From: Cordilura impudica
Lineage: Eukaryota > Arthropoda > Insecta > Diptera > Scathophagidae
Direction of reading: 5' to 3'
DNA length: 64,000 bases
NCBI GenBank assembly: GCA_963682025.1
Contig: OY821522.1
Span: 28,942,959 to 29,006,958, forward strand
Both the position numbers and the translations under genes were made by a program. Below, piece by piece: positions 19,301 through 31,038 of this stretch (positions within the stretch are counted from its first letter, which is position 1; each line of letters starts with the position of its first letter). The notes under the pieces are model-generated. The model had not been told where the DNA came from, ran no database searches, and saw nothing but the letters and a program-made list of their open reading frames with translations.

Positions 19301-21245
19301 ATTTTTACTCCCTTTATATTAACTCGTAGTGTCTGCTTGTCGAAAAAATTTTGGATCGATTTTAACCAATTTCCCGTGAGCCATTCGATCTGAAATTTTG
19401 CAGGCAGGCTCGTGGTAATAACAGAAATGATCTAACAAATTTTTAGAGTGATGCCAAAACAATGGAAACTTTAAAATTTTTCTACCAGAGTTAATAAAAA
19501 AATGTACAAAGGGTTAGTTTTTATTATATTATTACTACAACGACCACAAAAACAACAAGTCCAGCTATGACAACAACACAACATTTAGAATAACAACAAG
19601 AACAATATAGAAACATCATATTTTTCATTTTTTTTTTACTTTTTCAGAGATTTCCCTGGACGTGTTCCACCGATTTTAATGATTTTTGAAATAGAAATCT
19701 TCCCATAAATTTGGTGAATCATTCTCACTTAAAATAATCACTGTAGCTGCACTATTCAGGGCGTGATCGTGACAAGAACAACATAGAATATTATATTTTT
19801 TCAAGACTTTTTTTAGTTCTTCATTCAAATCTCGGGCCCTAATCGACCGATTTGGACGATTTTAAATAGCGGACTTTTCAGGATGTTAGTGAATCATTTT
19901 TTATGTCAACGAGCACCCTGGCTGCCCGATTGATGCCGTCATCGTGATTTCCACAGACGGACAGACGGACATCGCTTTATCAACTCCGGTTGTTATAAGG
20001 ATCACAAATATATATATTTTATGGGGTCCAAATTTTTTTTCTAATTATTACAAACGGAATGACAAACTTATATATACCCTCTGCACAGTGGAGTGGAGGG
20101 TATAAAAATCCGATGGTTGTAAAACAATATCGGATTTATGGTAATTTGCAGAACGAAATTGAAATTAAAAAATTGTTACTTGATACAAAAATATTCGTAA
20201 AAGAACTAATAATTGAAAGATTAATAGAGTTTGACTTCATAAAATTGGATATGGTGCTATTTGGACTGTACGTGAAAAATTCAACCGAAGGAGAACCAAT
20301 ATCATCATTAAAACATTTTGCAACTTCATTCAATAGTATAAGAAATATTGATGAAATTGATGAAGTAATTGGAGATTTTAGTTGGAGATTTTTAGTTGGA
20401 GATTTTTAGTTGGAAAGACAAGCGAGTGAGTTCCAGGAGAGAGATTGCGGATGGGCAATCGACCATTTCAAATATATCGAGATGACTGTATGCAAATTGG
20501 AGAGTATTCCGATTGGGAATTACATACCGATACCAAAAGCAATAGCAGCAAAAAAGCTGTTATAAACGTAAGAAATAGCGATTCTTTCTGCTTTAAATGG
20601 TGCGTTTTAGCCGCAATAGCATTAAAAACGGACAACTGGAATGTTTCCGAACAAAAAAAATTATGTGATACCAATATCATAAAATAAATAACATAAGTTC
20701 CAATAAAATTAAATTTCGGGGAATAACTCTAGAATTTTCGAATATGTCATTTCCAGTTTTATTGCCGGCACTTAAAATATTTGAACAAAATAACCCTAAC
20801 TTCAGCCTCAACATTTATGAATTAAATAAAGCAAATAATAAGTTTAAAGTTGTGCGTCCCGCAAGACAATCCAAAACTGTTAAAGAGAACCATATTAATT
20901 TGCTGACTTTAGTAAATAATGGTAACTATCATTACTCTCTAAATATGCAGAGATTGGTGAAAATGCAATTTGTTAATTCTAATACTCCCAGCAATTTTGT
21001 GACTTATGTCAAAATTTTTATTTCATTAACTCCGTGCGCCACAAAACGGAATGTTAAAAAGTAACAACAACGTACCCAAAGCAAGGTTCAATCCTTTCAT
21101 TCACACACTTCGAAAAAGGTTTCTCCGCCAGTTGTGGTGTATGCTTATATGGAATCTGTACTTTTACCTGTATACAACAAAACAAGAGGGAAAGGATCTA
21201 CAGTAATTCAAAACCACAAAGCGTGTGCAGTAGCATACTATATAA

Positions 21246-22006
21246 ACAAGTAAGAAAATTATAGTCCTATCCCTCAGGCCCAACTAACTGGATATAGAAA
21301 ATAAGCATAAATCAAATTTGAGTGGGATTTTTATTAATTTTTTTGGCTGCAGATATGAAAAAGTTCATACCGGATGATATATCTATATGCGGACTAGGCC
21401 CAAAAATGGACCGATCCTGACCATGTTTGGTAAAGTCTCTTGTATTTTGCAAAAATATATACAAACAAAATTTGAGAAGAATCAGTGCAATATTTTTGTT
21501 TTTTGATAAATTTAGGTGAAGATCGGGAAGCAGCTCTATATGGGGCCTATGACTAAGAGTTGTCCCATAGGGATCATTTTTGGACTATCGATTAATGGAT
21601 GTAATAAACACATACAAACCTAATTTGACTAAGATTTATATGATAATTTGGATCTTATGGCAATTTATGTTGATTTCATAGGGGTTATTTGTATGGGGGC
21701 TAGGTCTGAACATGGACCGATTCTCACCAATTTCAATAGCGTTCATCCTATGGCCGATAAAAGCTTGCAAACCAAATTTCATCAAAATATATTCATATTT
21801 GCGACCTGCAGTTTGATTACAAGCTTTACATGGACACACAGACGGACTGACGGACGGACGGACGGACATCGTTAAATCGAATCAGATAGTGATTCTGATT
21901 CGATCGGTATAATTAAAGACGGGTCTAGGTCAAATATTTTTGGTAGTTACAAACAGCAGCACAAAGTCATTATACCCAAACCACATAGTGTTATAGGGTA
22001 TAAAAA
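21246..22006 (+). mobile_element. Family A element, copy A3 (5' palindrome deleted)
   Basis: Typical start ACAAGTAAGAAAATTATAGTC. It jumps directly to CCTATCCCTCAGGCCCAACT, so the palindrome and about 50 bp are missing. The core, (GACG)n tract and 3' hairpin are present. It truncates the visible polymerase B sequence. Confidence 0.8.
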
Positions 22007-24059
22007 TTATTTGAAAATCGTTAATATTTGAAAAAATAAAGATTTGATCGTTAATATTTGAAAAAAATAAAAATTTGATCTGATGTAATAACAAGTTTAA
22101 TAAATAAATATAAAATTCTGAAAACTGGTATCAAAATTGGTTATAATTAAACTTAATAAAAAACAACAAGTAAGAAAATTATAGTCGGTCTAGACCGACT
22201 ATACGATACCCTATACCATGCGTTTAGAGACCCTATCTCTTAGGCCCAACTAACTGGACATAGAAAATAAGCAAAAACCAAATTTGAGTGGGATTTTTAT
22301 TAATTTTTTTGGCTGCAGATATGAAAAAGTTCATATCGGATGATATATCTATATAGGGACTTGGTCCAAAAATGGACCGATCCTGATCATATTTGGTAAA
22401 GTCTCTTGTATTTTTCAAAAACATATACAAACAAAATTTGAGAAGAATCAGTGCAATATTTTTGTTTTTTAATAGATTTAAGTGAAGATCGGGAAGCAGC
22501 TCTATATGGGGTCAAAGGGATCATTTTTGGACTACTCATTAATGGATGTAATGAACGCATACAAACCCAATTTGAGTAAGATCTATATGACAATTTGGAT
22601 CTTATGGCAATTTATGTCGATTTCATATGGGTAATTTGTATGGGGGCTAGGTCTGAACATGGACCGATTCTCACCAATTTCAATAGCGTTTATCCCATGG
22701 CCGATAAAAGCTTACATACCAAATTTCATCAAAATATATTCATATTTGCGACCTGCAGTTTGATTACAAGGTTTACATGGACACACAGACGGACGGACGG
22801 ACGGACATTGTTAAATCAACTCAGAAAGTGATTCTGATTCGATCGGTATAATTAAAGATGGGTCTAGGTCAAATATTTTTGGTTGTTACAAACAGCAGCA
22901 CAAAGTCATTATACCCAAACCACATAGTGGTATAGGGTATAAAAACATATATTGGAATAATTCAATAGAAAGAAACATATAGACTTGAATAAACGAATAT
23001 TTTCTCAAATAAACCTCAAAAAATGGGTTTTGTGAATGAAAAAATGTTGTCAACTCAAAAAAAAAACTCAATAGAACATATAAAATGTATTTAAATTCAA
23101 AGTTAACGGATATATTTTTACTTAATAAAGTTAAAATATATTGAAAATGAAAAAGAACTATAGTAACTAACTGAAAGACACTTGAAAATAAAAAAAATAG
23201 CTAAAAAATTTGATTATGTGAAATATGATTTCAAAAATAATTTGAAAAAACAACTATATGAACTAACTGAAAGATACTTGAATATTCGGAGTTAATAAAA
23301 AGAAGAAATATCTAAAATATTAATGAAAAACAACTATAGGAACTAACTGAAAGATACATATCTATAATAAATTAAACTAAAAATTTAAAAACTTAAATTA
23401 AAAACTGAAACCTAAAAACTTGAATTAAAAATTGAAAACCTGAAATCTGAAAACTGAAATCTGAAAAAAATTGAAAAGCAAATTTAAAAAAATTGTTTGA
23501 AAATCGTTAATATTTGAAAAAAATAAAGATTTGATCGTTAATATTTGAACAAAAATATAGAAATTTGGTCTGATGTAATAATAACAAATTCAGTAAATAA
23601 ATACCAAAGTCTGAAAAGTGGTATTAAAATTGGTTATAACTAAACTCAATATATTATTAAACTCTAAGAGAAAAATAAGAAATATTAAAACTTTAATAAG
23701 AAAAATTGTTTGAAAATCGTTAATATTTGAAAAAATGGTTTGAAAATCGTTAATATTGGAAAAAAAAATATGTAAGGATTTGGCATGATGTAATAGCAAT
23801 TTTAATAAATAAATATTAAAGTGGATACATTTAATTATGTGATTTCACAATATTGTGAAATAAAAATTTAATATATAAACTACGATACTAAAACATTAAA
23901 ATTATGTTATGAAAAAAAAATAAATAAATGTTGCCCTCTAAAAAAATATCAACGTTTTATAAAAATTTAATATATAAAATACGATACTAAAACATTAAAA
24001 TTATATTACGAAAAAAATTAAATAAATGTTGCCCTCTAAAAAAATATTAACATTTTATA
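22007..24059. repeat. AT-rich satellite-like repeats (GAAAATCGTTAATATTTGAA and others)
   Basis: The word GAAAATCGTTAATATTTGAA recurs at about 22,014, 23,502, 23,712 and 23,741. A unit with ATACGATACTAAAACATTAA and ATGTTGCCCTCTAAAAAAAT recurs at about 23,880, 23,978 and 24,855. Copy A4 interrupts this region. No gene recognised. Confidence 0.6.
22166..22944 (+). mobile_element. Family A element, copy A4
   Basis: Complete, with 5' palindrome GGTCTAGACC, core, GACGGACGGACGGACA tract and 3' hairpin ACCACATAGTGGT within TATACCC/GGGTATA arms. No coding sequence. Confidence 0.85.
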
Positions 24060-24842
24060 ACAAGTAAGAAATTTATAGTCGGTCTAGACCGACTATATGA
24101 TACCCTATACCATGCGTTTAGAAACCCTATCTCTTAGGCCCAACTAACTGGACATAGAAAATAAGCAAAAACCAAATTTGAGTGGGAATTTTATTAATTT
24201 TTTTGGCTGCAGATATGAAAAAGTTCATATCGGATGCTATATCTATATAGGGACTAGGTCCAAAAATGGACCGATCCTGATCATGTTTGGTAAAGTCTCT
24301 TGTATTTAGCAAAAATATATACAAACAAAATTTGAGAAGAATCAGTGCAATATTTTTGTTTTTTAATAGATTTAAGTGAAGATCGGGAAGCAGCTCTATA
24401 TGGGGTCAAAGGGATAATTTTTGGACTACTCATTAATGGATGTAATGAACGCATACAAACCCAATTTGAGTAAGATCTCTATGACAATTTGGATCTTATG
24501 GCAATTTATGTCGATTTCATATGGGTAATTTGTATGGGGGCTAGGTCTGAACATGGACCGATTGTCACCAATTTCAATAGCGTTCATCCTATGGCCGATA
24601 AAAGCTTATATACCAAATTTCATCAAAATATATTCATATTTGCGACCTGCAGTTTGATTACAAGCTTTACATGGACACACAGACGGACGGACGGACGGAC
24701 GGACATTGTTAAATCAACTCAGAAAGTGATTCTGATTCGATCGGTATAATTAAAGATGGGTCTAGGTCAAATATTTTTGTTTGTTACAAACAGCAGCACA
24801 AAGTCATTATACCCAAACCACATAGTGGTATAGGGTATAAAA
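24060..24842 (+). mobile_element. Family A element, copy A5
   Basis: Complete copy. It interrupts the repeat unit that contains AATATATAAAATACGATACT, which continues on the right at 24,840. Confidence 0.85.
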
Positions 24843-25009
24843 ATTTAATATATAAAATACGATACTAAAACATCCAAATTATGTTGCGAAAAAAATTTAT
24901 AAATGCTGCCCTCTAAAAAATATCAACTTTTTCTAATAACTCTTATATATTCAAAGTTAACGGAATAAAAAGTTGCCACATACATAATTATTGGTTAAAA
25001 AAAAACTAG

Positions 25010-26535
25010 ATTTTGTATACAAAACTGATTCAAACAGAAGAAACCTGCAAACTGCATGAAAATCTGCATTTAGGTTTCGGAACATGAATAATAACAAGTA
25101 AGAAAATTATAGTCGGTCTAGACCGACTATACGATACCCTATACCATGCGTTTAGAGACCCTATCTCTCAGGCCCAACTAACTGGATATAAAAAATAAGC
25201 ATAAACCAAATTTGGGTGGGATTTTTATTAATTTTTTCGGCTGCAGATATGAAAAAGTTCATATCGAATGCTATATCTATATGGGGACTAGGCCCAAAAA
25301 TGGACCGATCCTGACCATATTTGGTAAAGTCACTTATACTTTGAAAAAATATATACAAACCAAATTTGAGAAGAATCAGTGCAATATTTTCGTTTTTGAT
25401 AGATGTAAGTGAAGATCGGGAAGCAGCTCTATATGGGGCCTATGACTAAGGGTTGTCCAATAGGGATCATTTTTGGACTACTAATTAATGGATGTAATAT
25501 ATACATACAAACCCAATTTGACTAAGATTTGTATGATAATTTGGATCTTATGGCAATATATGTTGATTTCATAGGGGTAATTTGTATGGGGGCTAGGTCT
25601 GAACATGGACCGATTCTCACCAATTTCAATAGCGTTCATACCATGGCCGACAAAATATCAAATACCAAATTTCGTCAAAATATATTCATATTTGCGACCT
25701 GCAGTTTGATTACAAGCTTTACATGGACACACAGACGGACGGACGGACGGACATCGTTAAATCGAATCAGATAGTGATTCTGATTCGATCGGTATAATTA
25801 AAGATGGGTGTAGGTCAAATATTTTTGGTTGTTGCAAACAGCAGCACAAAGTCATTATACCCAAACCACATAGTGGTATAGAGTATAAAATAATAATTAA
25901 TGGGTGATTCAAACACCATCAAACTGAATAAAAACTGATTCAGACAGAAAAAATAAATAAATTTAACTAACGATATATAGATGGCACTTTTTTTGTAATC
26001 TTTCCTTATCTGTTAACTTTGTAAATAAAAAAAATGTATAGTATCTCTTTAGGCTTGAATAAATGATAACAAAAATTTAAATGATGCCACCTCTACCAAA
26101 TATATTATTATTTAACGAAAAAAGGCGGTAAATCTGTTAATTCAATCACCGTGTACTGTACAAAAGGCGATACAAAAAATATTTTTAAAAGGTTTCTATG
26201 CATGAATAATAATAATAATTAGTGGGTGATTCGAACAAAAAAAAAACTGTCAAACGGTATAAAAACTACATTAGGTTTTTAAACATGAATAGTAATTATA
26301 TTTAGTGGGTGATTCAAACAGCACGAAAACCCTCAAACTGTATTAAAACTACATTTAGGTTTCTGAACATGAATAATAATTATATTTAATGGGTATTTCA
26401 AACAGTATGAAAACTGCTAAACTGCATGAAAGCCCGCATTTATGTTTCTGAACATAATTAATAATTATATTTAATGGGTGATTCAAACAGTATGAAATCT
26501 GCCAAACTGCATGAAAACTGCATATAGGTTTGTAA
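25010..26535. repeat. Degenerate tandem array, period about 81-86 bp (interrupted by copy A6)
   Basis: Units contain GGGTGATTCAAACAG, AAACTGCATGAAAACTGCAT and TTAGGTTTCTGAACATGAAT. GGGTGATT-type starts lie at about 25,901, 26,224, 26,305, 26,391 and 26,475. A unit just before A6 (about 25,030-25,093) shows that the array was there first. Confidence 0.7.
25094..25890 (+). mobile_element. Family A element, copy A6
   Basis: Complete copy with GGTCTAGACC palindrome, GACG tract and 3' hairpin (last stem GGGTATA mutated to GAGTATA). It is inserted in the 84-bp array. Confidence 0.85.
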
Positions 26536-26599
26536 CTTAGTTAAAAAAAAATAGTGTTTCCAGCCCGAAAAACCAGTGATGCCGCCCTAAAGGAAATCA

Positions 26600-27070
26600 A
26601 TGCAGCCATTTGTACTAGAAAAGTCCAGAAACGCCATAACACTACGACTCTGATGGGTTCACTCAATGTCCCAAGGCTCTCATTATTACAATACTCCATA
26701 TATATAACATTTAATATTTTGTTTGTATGGGAGGTGTCACGCCCGTTGATCTGATCTCGCCCATTTTTTATCTGCCTATTCACATTAATATCTTAAGGAC
26801 TCGTAGAAAGAGTCAAGGCTCTCCCTTTTATAGTGAGCTTACTAAAATTTTTACCGTGTCTTTCTGTATATCTGGAAAGAACAGTATGCTATAATTTTTC
26901 GATATGTTAAGTTCGTGAAACTGCGTACGAGTGCGTTAATTACTAATGTGGGCGTGGCACCTCCCGTACAAAGTAAATATTTATCATTATATATCTGGAA
27001 TAGTATGACAGCGAGGGCTTAAACACTTTATGTGAGTCATTTGAGAAGTGGGTGGCACCCATTGGTGTGT
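26600..27070. repeat. Short array of GGAGGTGCCACGCCCA-type units
   Basis: About three units with TCAATGTCCCAAGGCTCTCA, TATGGGAGGTGTCACGCCCG and CGCCCATTTTTTATCTG, partly in the reverse sense near 26,945-27,055. It is the same family as the larger array at 38,760-40,630. Confidence 0.65.
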
Positions 27071-27729
27071 AAATTCGTGTATAAAACAAAGTTATGATTA
27101 ATAAAGTTTTTTTTAGTATCAAACCCAATTCGTGTTATTGAATCATAAGCCGAAATTGTGCTTTCATGGTGAAAAATAAATTTTTTTGCGTAATTACAAC
27201 TTATTATCAAAAAATAAATAAAACAATTAAATAAATAAACACATAAAAAATAGATAAGAAGAAGAATTAAAATTATTAAAATAAAACTGATTTGTGACAA
27301 CGTGTGCACCTTAACATTTACAACATCTTAAAAACATTAACGCTATATGTGTACTCTAAGGTTTTATTGTGACGCCTAAAAGTATGCAATCCAATAGAGC
27401 AACATCAAATACATCATTCATTAAGACACCAAAAAAGAAATTTATTACATCTCCAGTGGTCATGTATAATGCACGTGCATTAGGAAGCTCAGGACAGGAT
27501 CTAAGTCAGCGATACTTGACCAGAAGCTTAAAAATTTGCCAACAAGGGATGATTGAGATAAGGTGGAAACAAATCGCATCGTGTTGGTGTACGTAACGAT
27601 AAACCTAAAATTGGAAACAAGTGGCTTAAGTGCAACAAGAATAAAGAACTGGCATGTGGTACGCAGAAAACGGAAGCTTCAATGAAGTCTTTACATGGGG
27701 GTGCTATACGATGCTTAGATTATACATAT
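27071..27729. other. Left flank of the BEL insertion; no gene assigned
   Basis: A + frame of 75 codons from 27,369 is not recognised. The target duplication shows that this sequence was contiguous with 41,512 and so with a Harbinger element, but I could not find the Harbinger terminus or upstream exons here. Confidence 0.4.
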
Positions 27730-28095
27730 TGTTTGATAAAAACTTAAAGTTAATTAAAAATAACTAGAAATTATCAAACGCACTCTATTGTATTTTAATG
27801 TTGTTTATTTAATGTTTCAACTACGTCTAGTTTTCTTAATACTAATTTACAATTTATATATGAAGATCACAACACAAAGTAAATAACAAACTACTTAACG
27901 AAAAACAAACTCTCACTCAATAACATGAGAGACGTATGTATATTGTGTTAGCGTACCAACAGTATGTGTTGTTGGTTAGCTTACTACAATATACAACACG
28001 TAAACAAGTAGGGAAAGGGATATACAAACGACAAAACAATAACAGTGACGACACCATCAACAGTGATGGCACCCTGATTGGTGATCTGACCCACA
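27730..28095 (-). repeat. BEL element 3' LTR
   Basis: Begins (plus sense) TGTTTGATAAAAACTTAAAG and ends CTGACCCACA. It matches 41,168-41,506 with modest divergence; the right copy lacks about 25 bp near ACAAACTACTTAACG. Confidence 0.9.
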
Positions 28096-28110
28096 TTCTC
28101 CCCCGTTGAA
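28096..28110 (-). other. BEL polypurine tract
   Basis: On the - strand CAACGGGGGAGAA lies directly upstream of the 3' LTR start TGTGGGTCAG. It is the expected plus-strand primer. Confidence 0.8.
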
Positions 28111-28121
28111 AGGTCTGCAGT

Positions 28122-30530
28122 TCAAAAGTCTTCATTAGAGGGTAAAGGAGCCACTTTATATATGGGTCGTCTATATAAGCCGCTTGCTGATTTTAATTCT
28201 ACTACTCGAACTTTTCCATCGGAACCAGTGAATGTCTGAGTAACTCGAGCAAGTCGCCATCGTTGTGGTGGAGTATTATCTCCATGAATAATGGCTAGTT
28301 GTTTGATCTTGATGTTCGGCTGTGGCTTGAACCATTTTGATCGTTGTTGGAGCGATAGAAGATAATCACGGGACCACATTCGCCAAAATTGTTGTTTGAG
28401 AAATGAAATTTCCTGCCATCGAGTTAAAGTGGGTAGTTTTGTTGGATCAAAATGTTCATCAGGAACAGAAATTAAAGATGAGCCAATTAGGATTTGGCCA
28501 GGGGTGAGAGCATAGCCATCATTGGGGTCATCTGATATTGGAGCAATTGGTCGCGAATTTAAAATTGCTTCTATTTCAACGACAAGTGTTTGAAGTTCTT
28601 CGAACGAAAGACGAGCTTGAGCAACATTTTTTATTAAAAGCGTTTTAGCTGATTTAACCGCCGCCTCCCATAAACCATCGAAATGTGGATCCCGATGCGG
28701 GATAAAACTGAGTTCAAAACCACTTTGAATGCAAAAAGATTTGAGCTTAGAAACGACATCGTCACAGAACAACTTATCTGTAAGTTCCTTTAGCTTGTTA
28801 TGAGCACCGGAGAAATTGGTGGCGTTATCACAAACGATGCGTTGCGGTAAGCCACACCTTCAAACAAACCGCTTTAACACAATAAGAAATTATTCGTGGA
28901 GAGATCCGAAACCAGCTCCAAGTGAGTTGCTTTTGAGCCAAAACAAACAAAAACTGCGATATATGTTTTATATGGTGCCTTTCCACGAATTCGATATGAG
29001 GTTAAAAACGGACCACACAAATCGACACCAGTAATTAGAAATGGGCGTTGTGCTCTTAAACGATCGACTGGTAAATTACCCATTATTTGTCCCATCAATT
29101 TAGGCTTGTAGTGGAAGGAGTGTACACATTTTCTATTAACTTTTCGAACTGCTTCTCGAGAATTTATTTTCCATAGCCTTTGTCGAATAAGTCCAAGTAA
29201 TACCTTTGGGCCAGCATGTAAATGAATGCAATACAAATGCTGAATATAAAGTATTATAAGTCGATTATCTTTTGGCACTAAAGTTGGAAATCGAGCATCA
29301 TATGCGATGGGTGCATTGGACAACCTACCGCCGACTCGAATCAGCTTAACTTCTTTGTTATTTAATTTAGTTTCTTGAATAAACGGAGCCAATTTCTTTA
29401 GGGATGGTTGAACTAAATTATTGTTTGAAAGAGCAATGATTTCATCAGCAAAATTGATACTCTGTATATAAGATATTATTATCCAAAAAGTAATTTCCAA
29501 CTCTGAAGCCTGAAGGAGAACAATATCCATTGCCCTTAAAGATCGATTTACTGGGGATCTATTAAAAACACGGAAAATATATGTAAATATTTGAACAATT
29601 GGATAATATGAAGAATGCTTATCGATAATATTGTCAAAAATAGAAACAGGTGGTTCATCCTTTATACAAGTAAACACAACAGCCTTTCTTCTCTCCAAAA
29701 TTTCTGTATCGTTGAACTCTTCAAAAGCGGACCAACAAGAAACGTCTTTTAGTAGAAATTGAGGGCCATTAAACCAAATTGTTGTTGGTAATTCTGCTGC
29801 GCTGCAGCTACGAGATACAATGTCTGCAGCATTACTTTTCGAAGGAATATGTCGTCCTTGGACTTCTCTAGTTAGTTCCCGAAGTTCTGAAATTCGGCTT
29901 GCCACAAAACAATTTAATGTGGATGAATGTAGTTTTAGCCACTATAGAACAATTTTCGAATCTGTCCAAAAGAAAATAAGAGATACAAATTTAGATATTT
30001 TGGTTTTAATTTTGGACCATGTTATACTGAGCAAAACTGCAGCACATATTTTTATGGGAGCTAATTTTGATTTGGCAATTAACAAAGTCGTTGCGTAAGA
30101 GCCATTTATACAAACACGATAATATATATACAGCACCCAAATGCGCGTTGGAATGCGTCTGCAAATCCATATATTTCGCCGAGTGTATTTTCTGAAGTCA
30201 AAACATAACGAGGTACTTTAATATTATGTATATTCGATAGATCCTCCTTTATTTGAAGCCAAAGTTTTACGAGGTTAGAGTTGATAGGTTCATCCCAACC
30301 GATGTTTTGTACCCACATTTCCTGGAGCAACATCTTACAGCGAATAACAGTAGGGCTTAAGAGACCAATGAAATCAAATATCTTTGCTACTATGGACAAA
30401 TTTGACCGTTTAGTGGGGCAACTTACGTCGGGAAATTCGAAACGAAACAGTTGAGAGAGAACCTTAGTGCAAGTCAGTTTATCTTGAATTGTGCTCCGTG
30501 TTTTTCGACAATAACTTTTGTATTAAAGAA
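28122..30530 (-). pseudogene. pol: BEL/Pao pol, 3' part: RNase H region and integrase
   Basis: From the right: KRSNLSIVAKIFDFIGLLSP (linker after RT), then an RNase H-like FADAFQRAFG segment. Then the integrase: zinc-binding HLHAGPKVLLGLIRQRLW with a Cys-poor end (KCVHSF, one Cys lost), catalytic GVDLCGPF, then RIVCDNATNFSGA, and the Glu in DPHFDGLWEAAVKS. The C-terminal domain (RWRLARVTQ … LYRRPIYKVAPL) is the one typical of the Pao superfamily. Breaks include a frameshift at about 28,875, an in-frame TGA just beyond, and a shift near 30,106. The right end stops where the CR1/Jockey element begins. Confidence 0.85.
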
Positions 30531-30639
30531 TTTATAATTTTGTTTGTCAAAAAAAAAAATCAATTTAAAAAGCTAATTTTAAAGGCCGCATTTTTTAAAT
30601 ACTTGTTTAAAAAAAATAATTTCTTTCATCAATACATGA

Positions 30640-30990
30640 AATTACCAACAATAAACAACTAAATTGTCAAATTCATACCATTTTACAACAATAAAATATG
30701 CTAAACAGAAATTACACTTACTCAACAGAACATTTACAAAAAGAAAATACAAAAAAACACAATAGCAATATTTCAAATAACTTAAAACAAGTGCTATACT
30801 CTTATTTTAAAAAACAACAATAACAGTTCCTACATAAAATTACTAACAATAAACCAATAAATTCGAAACATTTTACAACAATACTAAATATACTAAACAG
30901 AAATAACACTTACTCAATAGAACATAGCATTAAAATAAAACACACAAAAAAAAACAATAACAATTCCTAATAAACAAAAAGTGCTGCCAG
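30640..30990 (+). promoter_or_regulatory. Tandem repeats in the 5' UTR of the CR1/Jockey-like element
   Basis: Two diverged units of about 195 bp, each with AACAATAAAC, CATTTTACAACAAT, AAACAGAAAT(T/A)ACACTTAC and TCAA(C/T)AGAACAT. Duplicated 5' UTR units of this kind often hold the internal promoter of non-LTR elements. Promoter activity is inferred. Confidence 0.5.
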
Positions 30991-31038
30991 TTATTTTAAA
31001 AATCTAAATCCCCAATAAAATTAATTAAATAGCTTAAA

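Larger units (their letters stand above)
16442..20107 (+). mobile_element. Family B long hairpin-ended non-coding element, copy B1 (contains A2)
   Basis: It begins ACAAGTAAGAGTGTTAAATT with the hairpin ATTCGGC/GCCGAAT. It ends TATACCCTCTGCACAGTGGA and GTGGAGGGTATAAAA, a second hairpin (TATACCCTC/GAGGGTATA). A GACGGACAGACGG tract sits at 19,953-19,970. Without the family A insert at 17,397-18,187 it is about 2.9 kb. The same sequence recurs at 49,363-57,106. No protein coding sequence of its own is recognised, so it is probably non-autonomous. Confidence 0.8.
5828..21243. mobile_element. Polinton/Maverick DNA element, degraded and split by nested insertions
   Basis: Polintons are self-synthesising, virus-like DNA transposons. 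Here I recognise the adenain-type protease, major capsid protein, minor capsid (penton) protein, packaging ATPase, two small structural-type proteins and the start of protein-primed DNA polymerase B. Order and strands are consistent with one element: morphogenesis genes on - and polymerase on +, with an errantivirus sitting between. Not found: integrase, most of polymerase B, terminal inverted repeats. The outer limits given are those of recognisable genes, not the real ends. Nearly all genes carry one-base frameshifts or stops, often in A or T runs. Confidence 0.8.
15403..21243 (+). pseudogene. Polinton protein-primed DNA polymerase B, N-terminal region only, split by three insertions
   Basis: Replicates the element. 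Pieces in order: 15,403-15,542, N-terminal finger (CSDCG … H … C); 16,297-16,441, a second C2H2-type finger with one frameshift; 20,108-20,400, conserved helical block containing KHFATSFNSIRNIDEIDEV; 20,411-20,687 in two frames, including an EFQERDCGWAID block and VINVRNSDSFCFKW; 20,744-21,064, a block with FPVLLP, KIFEQNNP and the HINLL pattern; 21,118-21,243, the region of exonuclease motif I, where VVYAYMES stands where the family has YADxE, so the catalytic Asp is lost. The breaks between pieces are family A at 15,543, family B at 16,442 and family A at 21,246, plus frameshifts. The polymerase domain is absent. Confidence 0.7.
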
